64,000 nucleotides of DNA from an uncultured Prevotellaceae bacterium. GTDB taxonomy: Bacteria > Bacteroidota > Bacteroidia > Bacteroidales > Bacteroidaceae. A program made the translations under genes and the position numbers. Location of the stretch: contig CACXPX010000008.1 in the NCBI GenBank assembly GCA_902769705.1, positions 35,588-99,587 of the forward strand, read 5' to 3'. Shown piece by piece: positions 34,774-43,628 of the stretch (the first letter of the stretch is position 1; every line of letters starts with the position of its first letter). The notes under the pieces were generated by a model. It saw nothing but the letters and a program-made list of their open reading frames with translations, was not told the DNA's origin and made no database searches.

Positions 34774-36174
34774 TTATCGAAACACTTTCTGGGTTTCAGT
34801 CCAACCCATCTTGTTCAAACGACCGCGCCACAAACATCCGTCGCCCAGAATCATCCAAACGAAATGCTGACTGTCTACAGCCACAGACAAACGGCCCTCG
34901 GGCTCAGCCACCTGCTCAACAGGCCACGAACAACTGCTCTCGCTTTTCCAAGAGAGACCGTCCTGGCTCTCGCGAACCGATTCCAACTGACCATCAGCCG
35001 ACAAGCCCCAAGCAACGTCAACATCGCCATAAGCCATTATTGCCAACTGGTCTTGCTTGGGCAGAGACAGCAGTTCGTTCTCGCCGTTAGCCACCATCAC
35101 CCAGTTCCCAGCACCCGGCTCGGCCTGGTCAACAATCTTCATCCACGCCACAACCGAAGGTTTGTCAGCGCAAGTGCCCAGAAGCATCACACGCTCCATT
35201 CCCTCGTTGGTGCGCAACGCATGAAGCGTGCAGCTGATGTTGTCGGTAGGCAGCAAAGCCTCATCGTTATCAAGGTTCTCGGTCTGCCAAGTCCTTCCCT
35301 CGTCGGTCGACACCAACAGCCCGCCCTCTTTGCTCAATGCATATATCTCTTTCGTTGAAGCACCCAGAAGCTTTACACCTGGGAAGTTCACCTCATAGTC
35401 CTGACGGCCGCTTTCTGCAAAGCGGTGCATCTTTCCAGCAGCGCTCTCTAAAACATACAGCGTTTCGCCATTCGAAGCCACATTGTCAAATGCAGAGCCC
35501 TCGAACGTTGTGCTCTCACTTGCAAAAGGATTCAGAGACACCATACTCGTTGTGCCATCGTCCTCACGACTGAAGCCGAAGACCTTGCTACCAGCACAGA
35601 ACAGGCGCATATCGCCCTGCCCCCAGACGCCCGACTCCTTCAAGTCCATCATGTTCGTCCAGCGGAATTTTTCGCCGTCTTCCTGATGCTTGTTCACCGT
35701 GAGCATATATTTGCGGTAGTCTTTGCCTTGCATGTTATAGACGCGCACCTCCAGCGGACGGCTCACATCAATCGTGTCGGTTTGTGCATAAAACACCAAG
35801 CTGTCGCGACCTTCTGAACCTTTGTTCAGCATCACGACACCCGAGTTCTTGCTGGTCATCGAGAGAATGGCCTTCTTCAGGTCAAGGTCATAAGGCAGCG
35901 AGTCGACATTGTAAATCAATCCCTCTCGCTGGTCGATGTAGAACTTATAGCTTTCGCAGCTCACCGGCTTTGCATAAATGCTGTCCAAACCACTCTTCGA
36001 TTTACCATACACGATTTTGTTCATCGTGCTCACACTAAACGACGTCAGCGCCGCATCCTCGTAGTAAACCGTATCTTCATCGTCATCTTTCAGGCACGAT
36101 GTCAACGACACAGCCGCCAGCAGCAGCGCCCAGAATGCGAAAAATTTGCTTCTCGTTAACTTTTCCTTTATCAT
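34774..36174 (-). CDS. DUF6242 domain lipoprotein
   Basis: 466 residues. Lipoprotein signal with lipobox LTSC (Cys27). N-terminal beta domain (about 35-155, including YEDAALTSFSVSTMNKIVYGKS and a BIG-like DVSRPLEVRVYNMQGKDYRKYMLTVN), then a probable beta-propeller with blade-like repeats (MRLFCAGSKVFGFSRE, LLVSTDEGRTWQTENL, LSWKSESS). Function unknown. First gene of the large minus-strand envelope operon. A -7 box TAAATTTG lies on the minus strand at 36234-36227. The start codon lies inside a tandem ATGATAAAGG repeat, so the first residues (MIKEK) are repeat-encoded. Confidence 0.85.
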   Translation of the reverse strand: MIKEKLTRSKFFAFWALLLAAVSLTSCLKDDDEDTVYYEDAALTSFSVSTMNKIVYGKSKSGLDSIYAKPVSCESYKFYIDQREGLIYNVDSLPYDLDLKKAILSMTSKNSGVVMLNKGSEGRDSLVFYAQTDTIDVSRPLEVRVYNMQGKDYRKYMLTVNKHQEDGEKFRWTNMMDLKESGVWGQGDMRLFCAGSKVFGFSREDDGTTSMVSLNPFASESTTFEGSAFDNVASNGETLYVLESAAGKMHRFAESGRQDYEVNFPGVKLLGASTKEIYALSKEGGLLVSTDEGRTWQTENLDNDEALLPTDNISCTLHALRTNEGMERVMLLGTCADKPSVVAWMKIVDQAEPGAGNWVMVANGENELLSLPKQDQLAIMAYGDVDVAWGLSADGQLESVRESQDGLSWKSESSCSWPVEQVAEPEGRLSVAVDSQHFVWMILGDGCLWRGRLNKMGWTETQKVFR

Positions 36175-36192
36175 TTATCCTTTATCATTTCG
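36160..36192. repeat. Tandem word repeat at the start of the DUF6242 gene
   Basis: On the minus strand AATGATAAAGGATAA is followed by ATGATAAAGG; the second copy contains the start codon. The word family is like that at 28676-28700 (AAAATGATAAAG). Confidence 0.65.
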
Positions 36193-36318
36193 CTTCGCCT
36201 ACGAAGCACAATCGATTTTTTCGATGCAAATTTACAGAGAATTCCTTAAATACACGCCACTTTTAATATTTTATTATGTAAATTATTCAATAAGACGGCC
36301 ATTTTTAAGGTTTCTTTT

Positions 36319-36357
36319 AATAAAAAGAGGCTGATACAATCACTTGCACCAGCCTCT
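36319..36357 (-). terminator. Terminator of the 31-residue membrane peptide gene
   Basis: On the minus strand AGAGGCTG (36357-36350) pairs perfectly with CAGCCTCT (36333-36326) and is followed by TTTTTATTA. It lies 13 bp beyond the stop of the small gene. Confidence 0.85.
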
Positions 36358-36369
36358 CAAAGAATAATG

Positions 36370-36465
36370 TCATTGCATGTTAGTGTGTACCAAAGCAATA
36401 ATACTAAGTACCGTCAGAATAGCGACGCACACCAACATGACAGTTGTTTCAAAATCTAATAACAT
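36370..36465 (-). CDS. 31-residue single-pass membrane peptide
   Basis: A small open frame that begins MLLDFETTVMLVCVAI and continues as one hydrophobic helix (about residues 9-27) ending HTNMQ. It is supported as a gene by three independent signs: a promoter-like GTTG, 20 bp, TAATTTTG on the minus strand (36577-36546); AAGGTAAAG just before the ATG; and a clean intrinsic terminator 13 bp after the stop. Not recognised; in size and layout it resembles small accessory subunits of membrane enzymes (KdpF or CydX class), but no such enzyme is adjacent. The transcript would be about 220 nt and could alternatively be a regulatory RNA with a chance frame. Confidence 0.6.
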   Translation of the reverse strand: MLLDFETTVMLVCVAILTVLSIIALVHTNMQ

Positions 36466-36545
36466 AATCTTTACCTTAAAAATCTATCAAACTACTAACC
36501 TAATGAAAACCTTTATTTATGAAACATGTTCTCACGAACACGATG

Positions 36546-36577
36546 CAAAATTACAAATTGTGCACGGACACAGCAAC
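36546..36577 (-). promoter_or_regulatory. Promoter of the 31-residue peptide gene
   Basis: TAATTTTG (36553-36546, minus) fits TAnnTTTG; GTTG (36577-36574) at 20-bp spacing matches TTTG at three of four bases. Expected start of transcription near 36540. Confidence 0.55.
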
Positions 36578-36748
36578 TTCTCCCACCATTTTCTTCGCCA
36601 ACTGCCGCATTATTTGATTTATGTCAAAATATGAAATCGGACCGAGAAATTTCACTCGATATTTATCAAAAAACGCTCGTTAGCTTGCCTTTCTTGATGA
36701 AAAAGCCCGCAACTACCAACGACTACAGCTCTCTTTTTATTGCTTTTT

Positions 36749-37150
36749 GTTTTTGAAAAATCACGACAAATTTTTGTCAACTTTTTCATTCATTCTAGAA
36801 AAGAAATGTGTAAAGAATCTTTACTTTCACGCTTTCCCACCTTCACTTTTTAGGGGCAGAATTGTCACTTGTGGCTTCTGAGGGTGTCATTTGTGGCCTT
36901 TGACCTTGTCATTTGTGGCATCTGAGCCGCTCATTTGCCACAAGTGAGGGCCTCAAAGCATAGCTCTGACAACCCAAAAGCATAGCTTTTACACGCTCAA
37001 AAGATGTAAAGAAAACGGAAACTGTTGACAGTCAACGACTTCCAAAAATGCTCATTTTTCGCATATTTGACTGCGAAAGAAAAATTTTTTCAACCGAGGC
37101 CCTTCTCGTGGGGGTGAAATTCAGAATTATTTTGACAAATCAAGACGATT
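36749..37150 (+). repeat. ~400-bp composite repeat, copy B
   Basis: Same elements and order as copy A but on the plus strand: TTTTTGAAAAATCACGACAA, TTGTCAACTTTTTCATTCAT, TCTAGAAAAGAAATGTGTAA, array 4, GATGTAAAGAAAACGGAAA, ATTTTTCGCATATTTG, CAACCGAGGCCCTTCTCGTG and GGGGGTGAAATTCAGAATTA. Copy B has about 50 bp between its left flank and the array that copy A lacks but copy C shares (TAAAGAATCTTTACTTTCAC). It lies in the 1136-bp gap between the envelope operon and the cytochrome c genes. No reading frame inside. Confidence 0.85.
36861..37014. repeat. Seven 22-bp modules at the core of copy B (array 4)
   Basis: ATTGTCACTTGTGGC, GGTGTCATTTGTGGC and CTTGTCATTTGTGGC modules (36861-36926), one reversed-word module CTCATTTGCCACAAGTGAG (36927-36948), two CTCAAAGCATAGCTCTGAC / CCAAAAGCATAGC modules (36949-36992) and one decayed module. 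Same 22-bp phase throughout; it is the mirror image of array 2 in module order. Confidence 0.85.
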
Positions 37151-37256
37151 GATGAATAGAAGGGAAAGAACGGGAAAAAGAGCATTACGAATTTGAGTAG
37201 CCATTTTGCAATCCAGCCTTAGGCATCATCATTGTTGAGTATTTTTACCACAACAT

Positions 37257-37288
37257 TTTGGTTTTATACAAATAAATTAGTATATTTG
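37257..37288 (+). promoter_or_regulatory. Promoter of the cytochrome c maturation operon, full consensus
   Basis: TTTG (37257-37260), 20 bp, TATATTTG (37281-37288); 22 bp before the ATG at 37311. Confidence 0.8.
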
Positions 37289-37310
37289 CATCTTAAAAGA
37301 AAGAAGATGT

Positions 37311-38684
37311 ATGTGGAATAAACCTTGGAAATTGAAAGAGGGCTTCATCATCGGGGGCGGACTGGTGGCAATAGGCTTGCTGCTCCAATGGATTGCCGGA
37401 CCTGTGGCGTGGAGCCGATTCGCCTTTCCCGTGAATGTGGTGGCGTTGGTGGTGTTCGTGCTGCTGGCGGTGCTGGCCTACGCTTTCCGCGGCAAGGTCC
37501 ATGTGTTTCGCTTCATGGGAACGCAATGGGCTGCGGTGCCAGCTTTGGCGTATGCCGTCGTGCTGACCATCATCATGGGCCTCACGAAGCAGTTGCCCGA
37601 CACAGGGGACGTTGTCGCCCACCATTCTGTGGCGGATGTTGTAGGCATCTCGCGCATGTTGTCGTTCTGGCCGTTCGTGCTGGTATATGTTTGGATGGCT
37701 TTCATCCTTGCACTTGTCTCAATCCATCGGCTGTTGCATCTGCATCGCGGAGCCCGGCAGCTGCTGACACGCGACCTTCCGTTTATGCTCAACCACCTGG
37801 GGCTGCTCGTGGCTTTGCTGACGGCAACGTTAGGAAATGCCGACATGCAACGCCTGCAGATGACCGTATCTGCCGACCAACCCGAGTGGCGGGCTGTTGA
37901 TTCAGGAAATCGTATCCACGAACTGCCCATCGCCATTCAGCTGAAGAAGTTCCATATCGACGAGTATTTGCCGAAGCTGATGCTCGTGGACAATCTCACG
38001 GGGCGCCCTCTGGGAGGCGCAAAGCCAGAGATGGCGCAAGTGGAGACAACTGGAACGAATGCACACGGAGAGGGCGCATACAAGACCATTCGTTTGGGCG
38101 ACTGGCTCATCGAGGTGAAGCAGTTCTTGGATTATGCTCAACCCGTGATGGTAGACAGCGCCGTCTGCTACGAAACTTGGAATTCAGTAGGCGCAACATC
38201 GGCCGTATTGGTGAAGGCAAAGAAGGTGGGGAATGCGAAAAACTCTGCTCAGGCTTCTTCCGCAGAAGAGGGCGTGGAGCGTGAGGGGTGGCTGTCGTGT
38301 GGCAGCTATATGTATCCTTATCAGATGCTGACGTTGGATGACAACATCAGCCTCGTGATGCCCGACCGCGAGCCTCGACGTTTCATCTCTCGCGTGGAGA
38401 TATTCACGAAGTCTAAGAAGCATGTCGAGGCCGACATTCTGGTGAACAAGCCGTTCAGTTTCGATGGTTGGAAGATTTATCAGTCGGACTACGACACCCA
38501 ATTGGGCCGTTGGAGCGACATCAGCGTGTTGGAACTGGTGCGCGACCCTTGGCTGCCCTTTGTCTATGCGGGCATCATCATGATGCTTGCGGGGGCGGTG
38601 TTCTTGTTTATAGGCGGAAAGCCCTCAAAGCCCCACATAAGCGAACTTGACAAAGAGGAAGAAAGAAAGGAGGAAACGTTATGA
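37311..38684 (+). CDS. resB: Cytochrome c biogenesis protein, ResB/Ccs1 type
   Basis: 457 residues. Works with CcsA in System II to deliver haem and keep apocytochrome haem-binding cysteines reduced at the outer face of the inner membrane. Seen: four N-terminal membrane segments (GLVAIGLLLQWIAGPV, VNVVALVVFVLLAVLAY, WAAVPALAYAVVLTIIMG, FWPFVLVYVWMAFILAL), further segment NHLGLLVALLTATLG, a large periplasmic domain (about 180-430) with FSFDGWKIYQSDYDTQLG, the conserved Ccs1 feature, and a closing segment FVYAGIIMMLAGAVFLFIGG. Start at 37311; an out-of-frame ATG lies 4 bp earlier. Overlaps ccsA by 4 bp. Confidence 0.9.
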   Translation: MWNKPWKLKEGFIIGGGLVAIGLLLQWIAGPVAWSRFAFPVNVVALVVFVLLAVLAYAFRGKVHVFRFMGTQWAAVPALAYAVVLTIIMGLTKQLPDTGDVVAHHSVADVVGISRMLSFWPFVLVYVWMAFILALVSIHRLLHLHRGARQLLTRDLPFMLNHLGLLVALLTATLGNADMQRLQMTVSADQPEWRAVDSGNRIHELPIAIQLKKFHIDEYLPKLMLVDNLTGRPLGGAKPEMAQVETTGTNAHGEGAYKTIRLGDWLIEVKQFLDYAQPVMVDSAVCYETWNSVGATSAVLVKAKKVGNAKNSAQASSAEEGVEREGWLSCGSYMYPYQMLTLDDNISLVMPDREPRRFISRVEIFTKSKKHVEADILVNKPFSFDGWKIYQSDYDTQLGRWSDISVLELVRDPWLPFVYAGIIMMLAGAVFLFIGGKPSKPHISELDKEEERKEETL

Positions 38685-39556
38685 GCTGGAGTCATTTTGC
38701 CTATTTCGCCGTTGTTGCCATATTGCTTTGGATAACAGGCGCTTATGCCGCTTGGCGCAACAAGACACGCACGGCTTATGTTGCGACTATAGCAGGATTG
38801 GTGGTGTTTTTCGCTTTCATCGTAGGGTTGTGGATTTCCTTCGAACGGCCTCCACTTCGCACGATGGGCGAGACTCGCCTGTGGTATTCGTTCTTCTTGC
38901 CGTTGACGGGCATCATCGTCTATAGTCGTTGGCACTACAAGTGGATTCTCTCGTTCTCCACGCTGTTGGCTTTTGTCTTCGTTTGCATCAACCTCTTCAA
39001 GCCTGAGATTCATTCGAAAACGCTCATGCCAGCGCTTCAGAGTCCTTGGTTCGCCCCTCATGTCATTGTCTATATGTTCGCCTACGCCCTGCTGGGTGCA
39101 GCCACGGTGATGGCGATTTATCTGCTTTTCTTCAAGGGAAGATTCAAGGTGACGGAACGAGGACCTGTGAAACGACCAGGCCGCTACCGTAGTGGTGGCT
39201 TTCGTGCGAAATTCAGCGGCACCTATCAGCCACCTGCACCACAAGAGATGGACATCACCGACAACCTGGTGAATGTCGGATTGGCTTTCATGACCTTCGG
39301 AATGCTCTTTGGTGCCCTTTGGGCGAAGGAGGCTTGGGGGCACTATTGGGCTTGGGATCCCAAAGAGACGTGGGCTGCCATCACGTGGTTCTGCTATTTG
39401 GCTTTCATCCACTATCGCCGTCTGCCTAAGTCGCGTGTTCAAGTGGCTCTTTGGATGCTGATTGTCGGCTTCATCTTGTTGCAAATTTGCTGGTGGGGAA
39501 TCAACTATCTGCCGAGCGCACAAGGCACAAGTGTCCACACTTACAATGCGAATTAA
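38681..39556 (+). CDS. ccsA: Cytochrome c biogenesis protein CcsA (haem handling)
   Basis: 291 residues, a polytopic membrane protein with the tryptophan-rich WWD signature AWGHYWAWDPKETWAAITW (about 220-238) that binds haem during System II cytochrome c maturation. Flanking conserved histidines occur in APHVIVYMFAYALLG and FIHYRR. About seven to eight membrane segments are seen. A polar loop near 150-190 (KVTERGPVKRPGRYRSGG) is basic and cytoplasmic. Co-translated with the ResB-type gene. Implies that the organism makes c-type cytochromes, in Bacteroidales often the NrfHA nitrite reductase, which is not in this window. Confidence 0.95.
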   Translation: MSWSHFAYFAVVAILLWITGAYAAWRNKTRTAYVATIAGLVVFFAFIVGLWISFERPPLRTMGETRLWYSFFLPLTGIIVYSRWHYKWILSFSTLLAFVFVCINLFKPEIHSKTLMPALQSPWFAPHVIVYMFAYALLGAATVMAIYLLFFKGRFKVTERGPVKRPGRYRSGGFRAKFSGTYQPPAPQEMDITDNLVNVGLAFMTFGMLFGALWAKEAWGHYWAWDPKETWAAITWFCYLAFIHYRRLPKSRVQVALWMLIVGFILLQICWWGINYLPSAQGTSVHTYNAN

Positions 39557-39667
39557 AGTGAAAAAATGGTTAAAATCCATCCTTGTGTATAGTTTTTTCA
39601 TTGATATTGTTTATCTTCGCAATCTGAAATCTGATGATTTATTATTAACTTATAAACATTATCGAAT

Positions 39668-40216
39668 ATGAAAATCAAGAGTTTGAAAGTCGCCGCCCTC
39701 ATGATGGCCGGCACATTGATGGCCAGTTCGTGCATTGGTTCATACAGTTTGTTCAACAAGTTTGCCAGCTGGAACTGCAACGCCACTAACAGCAAGTTCC
39801 TCAATGCAATTATCGGTGTTGTGCTTCTGCCCGTTTATGGCATCACTTCTTTAGCCGACGCCTTACTGTTCAACACCATCGAGTTCTGGTCGGGTGACAA
39901 CCCAATCGCCAGCAACGTAGGCAAAACTCAGCAGGTGATGGGCCAGGACGGCCGCTACTATGCTGTGAAGACCTTGAAGGACGGTTATGAAATCACCAAG
40001 CCCGACGGCGAAATGCTGAAGTTCATCCACGACCAGAAGAACGACTCTTGGTCACAGGTCCAGAATGGCGAAGTCCGCGAGATCTTCCGCTTCAACCAAG
40101 ACGGCACCATCCGCGTAACTCTGCCTCAAGGCAATCAGATGGATGTCACCCTCGATGAGGCTGGTCTGCATCAGGTTCGTATGGCTACAGACGGCACTTA
40201 TTGGGCAATGAGATAA
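39668..40216 (+). CDS. DUF3332 family lipoprotein
   Basis: 182 residues. Lipoprotein signal with ASSC (lipobox). The mature protein starts IGSYSLFNKFASWNCNATN, then a hydrophobic hairpin FLNAIIGVVLLPVYGITSLADALLFNTIEFWSG that probably sits in a membrane, and a C-terminal beta domain (GQDGRYYAVKTLKDGYEITKPDGEML, FRFNQDGTIRVTLPQG). The FNKF..WN..TN..FLN stretch and the LPVYG segment are characteristic of DUF3332. Function unknown. Followed by a long intrinsic hairpin, so transcribed alone or with the cytochrome genes. Confidence 0.88.
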   Translation: MKIKSLKVAALMMAGTLMASSCIGSYSLFNKFASWNCNATNSKFLNAIIGVVLLPVYGITSLADALLFNTIEFWSGDNPIASNVGKTQQVMGQDGRYYAVKTLKDGYEITKPDGEMLKFIHDQKNDSWSQVQNGEVREIFRFNQDGTIRVTLPQGNQMDVTLDEAGLHQVRMATDGTYWAMR

Positions 40217-40247
40217 AACGATCTCCTTCCTGTCTGAAAAAAGAAAA

Positions 40248-40328
40248 AGGCAAGAAGCAAGAGAAATGGCTTGGTGAAAGATGCTTTCATCTCACAAGAC
40301 CGCTCTCTTGCTTCTTGTCTTTTTGTTA
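40248..40328 (+). terminator. Long branched terminator after the DUF3332 gene
   Basis: AGGCAAGAAGCAAGAGA (40248-40264) pairs with TCTCTTGCTTCTTGTCT (40304-40320) over 17 bp with one wobble, followed by TTTTTG. The enclosed sequence forms a second hairpin (CTTGGTGAAAG with CTTTCATCTCACAAG). Confidence 0.8.
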
Positions 40329-40433
40329 TTGATTTTGCCCGATGAAATCATTCTTTTTGCGGCATCTGTCGGTTGTTTTAATCTAGGAATTGGTTTTTTT
40401 GCTTTTTTGATGTTGTAAATGCAAAAAAATGAT

Positions 40434-40441
40434 TATCTTTG
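40434..40441 (+). promoter_or_regulatory. -7 box (TATCTTTG) ahead of the first HExxH protein
   Basis: TATCTTTG 43 bp before the ATG at 40485. The -33 position holds TGTTG rather than TTTG. Confidence 0.5.
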
Positions 40442-40484
40442 CACAATAAGAAAACCTAAGTAGAAATCTTTAACTCGCTAACGT

Positions 40485-43400
40485 ATGAAATTCAAGTCAT
40501 TATTCATGGGCGCTGTCTGTTGGATGGCAGGTGCTGTAGCTGTGTGCGCTCAAGACTTTTACGACGTGACAGAAGTGTATCTGCAGAATGCCGGCTTCGA
40601 CTCGGGCATCAAGTATGATAAATCGCAAACGGGCAATGTGGCACAAGAGATTAGCGACATCGAAGGCTGGACAAAAAACATCTCGGTGGACTATACTATT
40701 ACCGGCATCTATGCCTTCGGCACATCGAAGACCTTTAATGGCACACCTGTTCCCGCCAAGAATTATGATGATGCTGCTACGGGTGGTTGTCTGGCGCTGA
40801 GCACAGGTTGGCAGCAATCACTCATCTTCTACCAACTAGTCACGCTTCCTCCTGGCAAATATGCCCTTGTCTCAGCATGGTACAACCCCAGTCAGCAGAC
40901 AGTAGGCAAGAGTTTGGTGGGCTGGATACCATCCTCAGGCTCTCGTAGCATGTCGGCGATATCTTCGTTTGAAGTAGGGAAATGGATGGTTGACACGATA
41001 AAGTTCACCGTTTCTGCAGACACGAAAGGAAACATACAGATTGGCTACGGCTCACCACAGAATAGTGGTAGTGGCAATCATGCCAAGGTGGTGCTCGACT
41101 TTGTGAAACTACTGCGCGATACACCTGTCGGAGACGCTGATGCAAACTTGAAGAAGCATGATTTGCAAGCTGAGCTGACTGCGGCCAACGGTTATTATGG
41201 CTCGGGCAACGGCAATGGCGCCGCCACTATGAAAGCCGCTATCGATGCTGCACAAAGCGTGTATGACAATGCAGATGCTTCTTTCGACGATGTTTTAGCA
41301 GCCATCAAGGCTCTTCAACAAGCTGTCGACACCTATCTATGGGCTAATCCAACGGGTAGTGTACCAACTGTAACCACCGACACGCGTTTCGCTCGTGGAG
41401 CCACAATGGCGTTCGGCCGTCTTTCGGCTTCTGGCACGGACATCACGGAACGTGGCTTCTGCATCAGCACGAATCCAGAACCCACAATCGCCGACCAACG
41501 TGCCACTTCGTTCTACAACCATAACGGCAATATCTACAAGATTGACGGACTAAAACCTGCCACACTTTATTACATGCGCGCATACGCCATCACGAGCGGT
41601 CGACAAGTGGGCTATGGCGATGTCATCAAGTTCTACACCATTCCGAAAGGAAACATCACATGGAACTTCCATAATCGTGGCGATGCTGCTACTGAGGCAC
41701 GTATTACTAGTGCCGTGAACTCAGCTATCGATTATTTCAACAATCTCACCAGCGTGGTGAAGTGTTTCGACATCACTTATAGCTCTGGGACACCCACTGC
41801 TGATTGCAACTACAAGGCACAGCCTTGGATGAACGTTGGCCCTAACACATCTTACCAGCGCACGGGCACCATCATGCACGAGATGCAACACGGCTTGGGC
41901 CTTGTGCCCTATTCTACACAATGGAGCAAAAACATATTGCGTGAACGGCTAGACGGTGAAGGTCGCGGAACGGGTTTGTGGTTAGGCGACCGTGTGAAGG
42001 AATTCCTGCATTTCTGGGACAATAACACGACCACTGTGCTCAATGGCGACTACCAACACATGTGGCCATATGGCATCAATGGAGCAAGCGAAGACAACGG
42101 TAGCGAAATGCTTTATAGTGCCAATGCGATGCTGTGCCAAGCTCTTGGCGAAGACGGACTTGAACACACTTCCAACCATTTTGCCGACCCTTATTATTCG
42201 TTCGACTGCAAGGATGGCGTGAAGTATTACCTGAAAAACGAGTCTACCGACTGCGGCCTTTACAGTTCATTCTTGACCATCAATGGCGCACAACTGGAGT
42301 GGACGGAAATGACAAACGAAGAGGCTGCCAACGACGACAATGCCGCTTGGTATATCACGTTCACACCTGGCAACCAGTTCTATCAGCTCCAGAATGTAGG
42401 GACAGGTCGTTATCTCTCTATCAACGGCACTTTGGCACGCACGGTGACCACAGCACCTTCATCCAACGAAGACTTCCATTTGATGCCTGGCCGCGTCGAA
42501 GCCGCTCCCGGAACAGGACTTCGTGGCTACTGGATGCTTCACCATGCTGCAAGCAACCCACGCGGTTTGAGCGCTTCCTCTGGTGGGAAAGTATCTACAG
42601 AAGTACTCTCGTTGGCCAACGACGCTGTACAGCAACGTTGGCTCATCTTGGAAAGCAGTCAGTTGGACGCTCTTGAAGAGAGTGCGAAAACGCATTATAA
42701 TGCCGAACTCGACGACTTGCTGAAAAACATCAAGGCGCTTCGTGCAACAGAACATGAGGAGAATGCCGAAGGCACCGATGCGGCCATCGATGCGGCCATC
42801 GCCTCTATCGAGAGCCGTCAGGCTGATTCGCCTAATGCCAGCACCATTGCCGAACTGATAGAAGAGGCCCGCCTTGCAGGCTTCAACTTCCTCTCGAACG
42901 CCACGCCTAGCGATGAAACTCATCCCTTTGACCTGACCTATATGGTGAAAGATGCTGCCATCGAGACCCTTGACGGATGGACAGGCAACGCCACGCTCAA
43001 CTATTCGTGCGCAGAGTTCTATCAATCGACGTTCAATTTCTACCAAACATTGAAAGACATGCCCGCCGGAATCTACCAACTTCGCGTGCAAGCCTTCCAG
43101 CGACCAGGCTCGTCGGCTGACGCATATACGGCTTACTCCGCTGACCCTAGTAGCAACATTACTACCAATATCTATATCGCTTCTACTTCAGCAAAAGTGA
43201 AGAACGTGTGTGCCGAAGCCCAGAAAAGCAAGGTGGGAAAAGGAAAGGAAGTTGAAGTCGGAAACGGGTTCATTCCCAACGATATGCAATCCACCAGCGG
43301 TTATTTTGCCAAAGGCCTTTTCGACAATGTTGTTGAGCATCGGTTTGACAACAGCGGAGGAAGTTTCAATGTAGGAATACGTTGCACCTCAGCGACTGAC

Positions 43401-43607
43401 ATGTATTGGAGCATCTTCGACAACTTCCGCCTTTTCTTCCTCGGCAATCCCGACAAGGTGACGGTTGATATTAAAGAGATGCCAGCTCAAGTGGACAACA
43501 ATACCAATGGCAGCCTCTTCACCCCACAAGGCGTGAAGTTGGACAAGCACCAACCGTTGCAGAAAGGCATCTATATAGAGAACGGTCGCAAGTTCGTGGT
43601 GAAATAA
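40485..43607 (+). CDS. Large secreted HExxH metallopeptidase-like protein with T9SS-type C-terminus (paralogue 1)
   Basis: 1040 residues, not recognised as a named family. Signal peptide to VCAQ (about 22). Layout read from the sequence: beta-sandwich carbohydrate-binding-like domain (23-215, opening DFYDVTEVYLQNAGFDSG); helical FIVAR-like segment (220-285); fibronectin-III-like domain (290-385, TLYYMRAYAITSGRQVGYGD); zincin-like domain with HEMQHGLG (His465, Glu466, His469); ricin-trefoil-like region (570-735); second helical segment; a second sandwich (800-1010) resembling the first; and a C-terminal GIYIENGRKFVVK tail typical of type IX secretion signals in Prevotella. Probably surface or secreted. 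The following gene is a shorter paralogue, 21 bp away. Confidence 0.75.
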   Translation: MKFKSLFMGAVCWMAGAVAVCAQDFYDVTEVYLQNAGFDSGIKYDKSQTGNVAQEISDIEGWTKNISVDYTITGIYAFGTSKTFNGTPVPAKNYDDAATGGCLALSTGWQQSLIFYQLVTLPPGKYALVSAWYNPSQQTVGKSLVGWIPSSGSRSMSAISSFEVGKWMVDTIKFTVSADTKGNIQIGYGSPQNSGSGNHAKVVLDFVKLLRDTPVGDADANLKKHDLQAELTAANGYYGSGNGNGAATMKAAIDAAQSVYDNADASFDDVLAAIKALQQAVDTYLWANPTGSVPTVTTDTRFARGATMAFGRLSASGTDITERGFCISTNPEPTIADQRATSFYNHNGNIYKIDGLKPATLYYMRAYAITSGRQVGYGDVIKFYTIPKGNITWNFHNRGDAATEARITSAVNSAIDYFNNLTSVVKCFDITYSSGTPTADCNYKAQPWMNVGPNTSYQRTGTIMHEMQHGLGLVPYSTQWSKNILRERLDGEGRGTGLWLGDRVKEFLHFWDNNTTTVLNGDYQHMWPYGINGASEDNGSEMLYSANAMLCQALGEDGLEHTSNHFADPYYSFDCKDGVKYYLKNESTDCGLYSSFLTINGAQLEWTEMTNEEAANDDNAAWYITFTPGNQFYQLQNVGTGRYLSINGTLARTVTTAPSSNEDFHLMPGRVEAAPGTGLRGYWMLHHAASNPRGLSASSGGKVSTEVLSLANDAVQQRWLILESSQLDALEESAKTHYNAELDDLLKNIKALRATEHEENAEGTDAAIDAAIASIESRQADSPNASTIAELIEEARLAGFNFLSNATPSDETHPFDLTYMVKDAAIETLDGWTGNATLNYSCAEFYQSTFNFYQTLKDMPAGIYQLRVQAFQRPGSSADAYTAYSADPSSNITTNIYIASTSAKVKNVCAEAQKSKVGKGKEVEVGNGFIPNDMQSTSGYFAKGLFDNVVEHRFDNSGGSFNVGIRCTSATDMYWSIFDNFRLFFLGNPDKVTVDIKEMPAQVDNNTNGSLFTPQGVKLDKHQPLQKGIYIENGRKFVVK

Positions 43608-43628
43608 GAAATCAAAAAACACATACAT

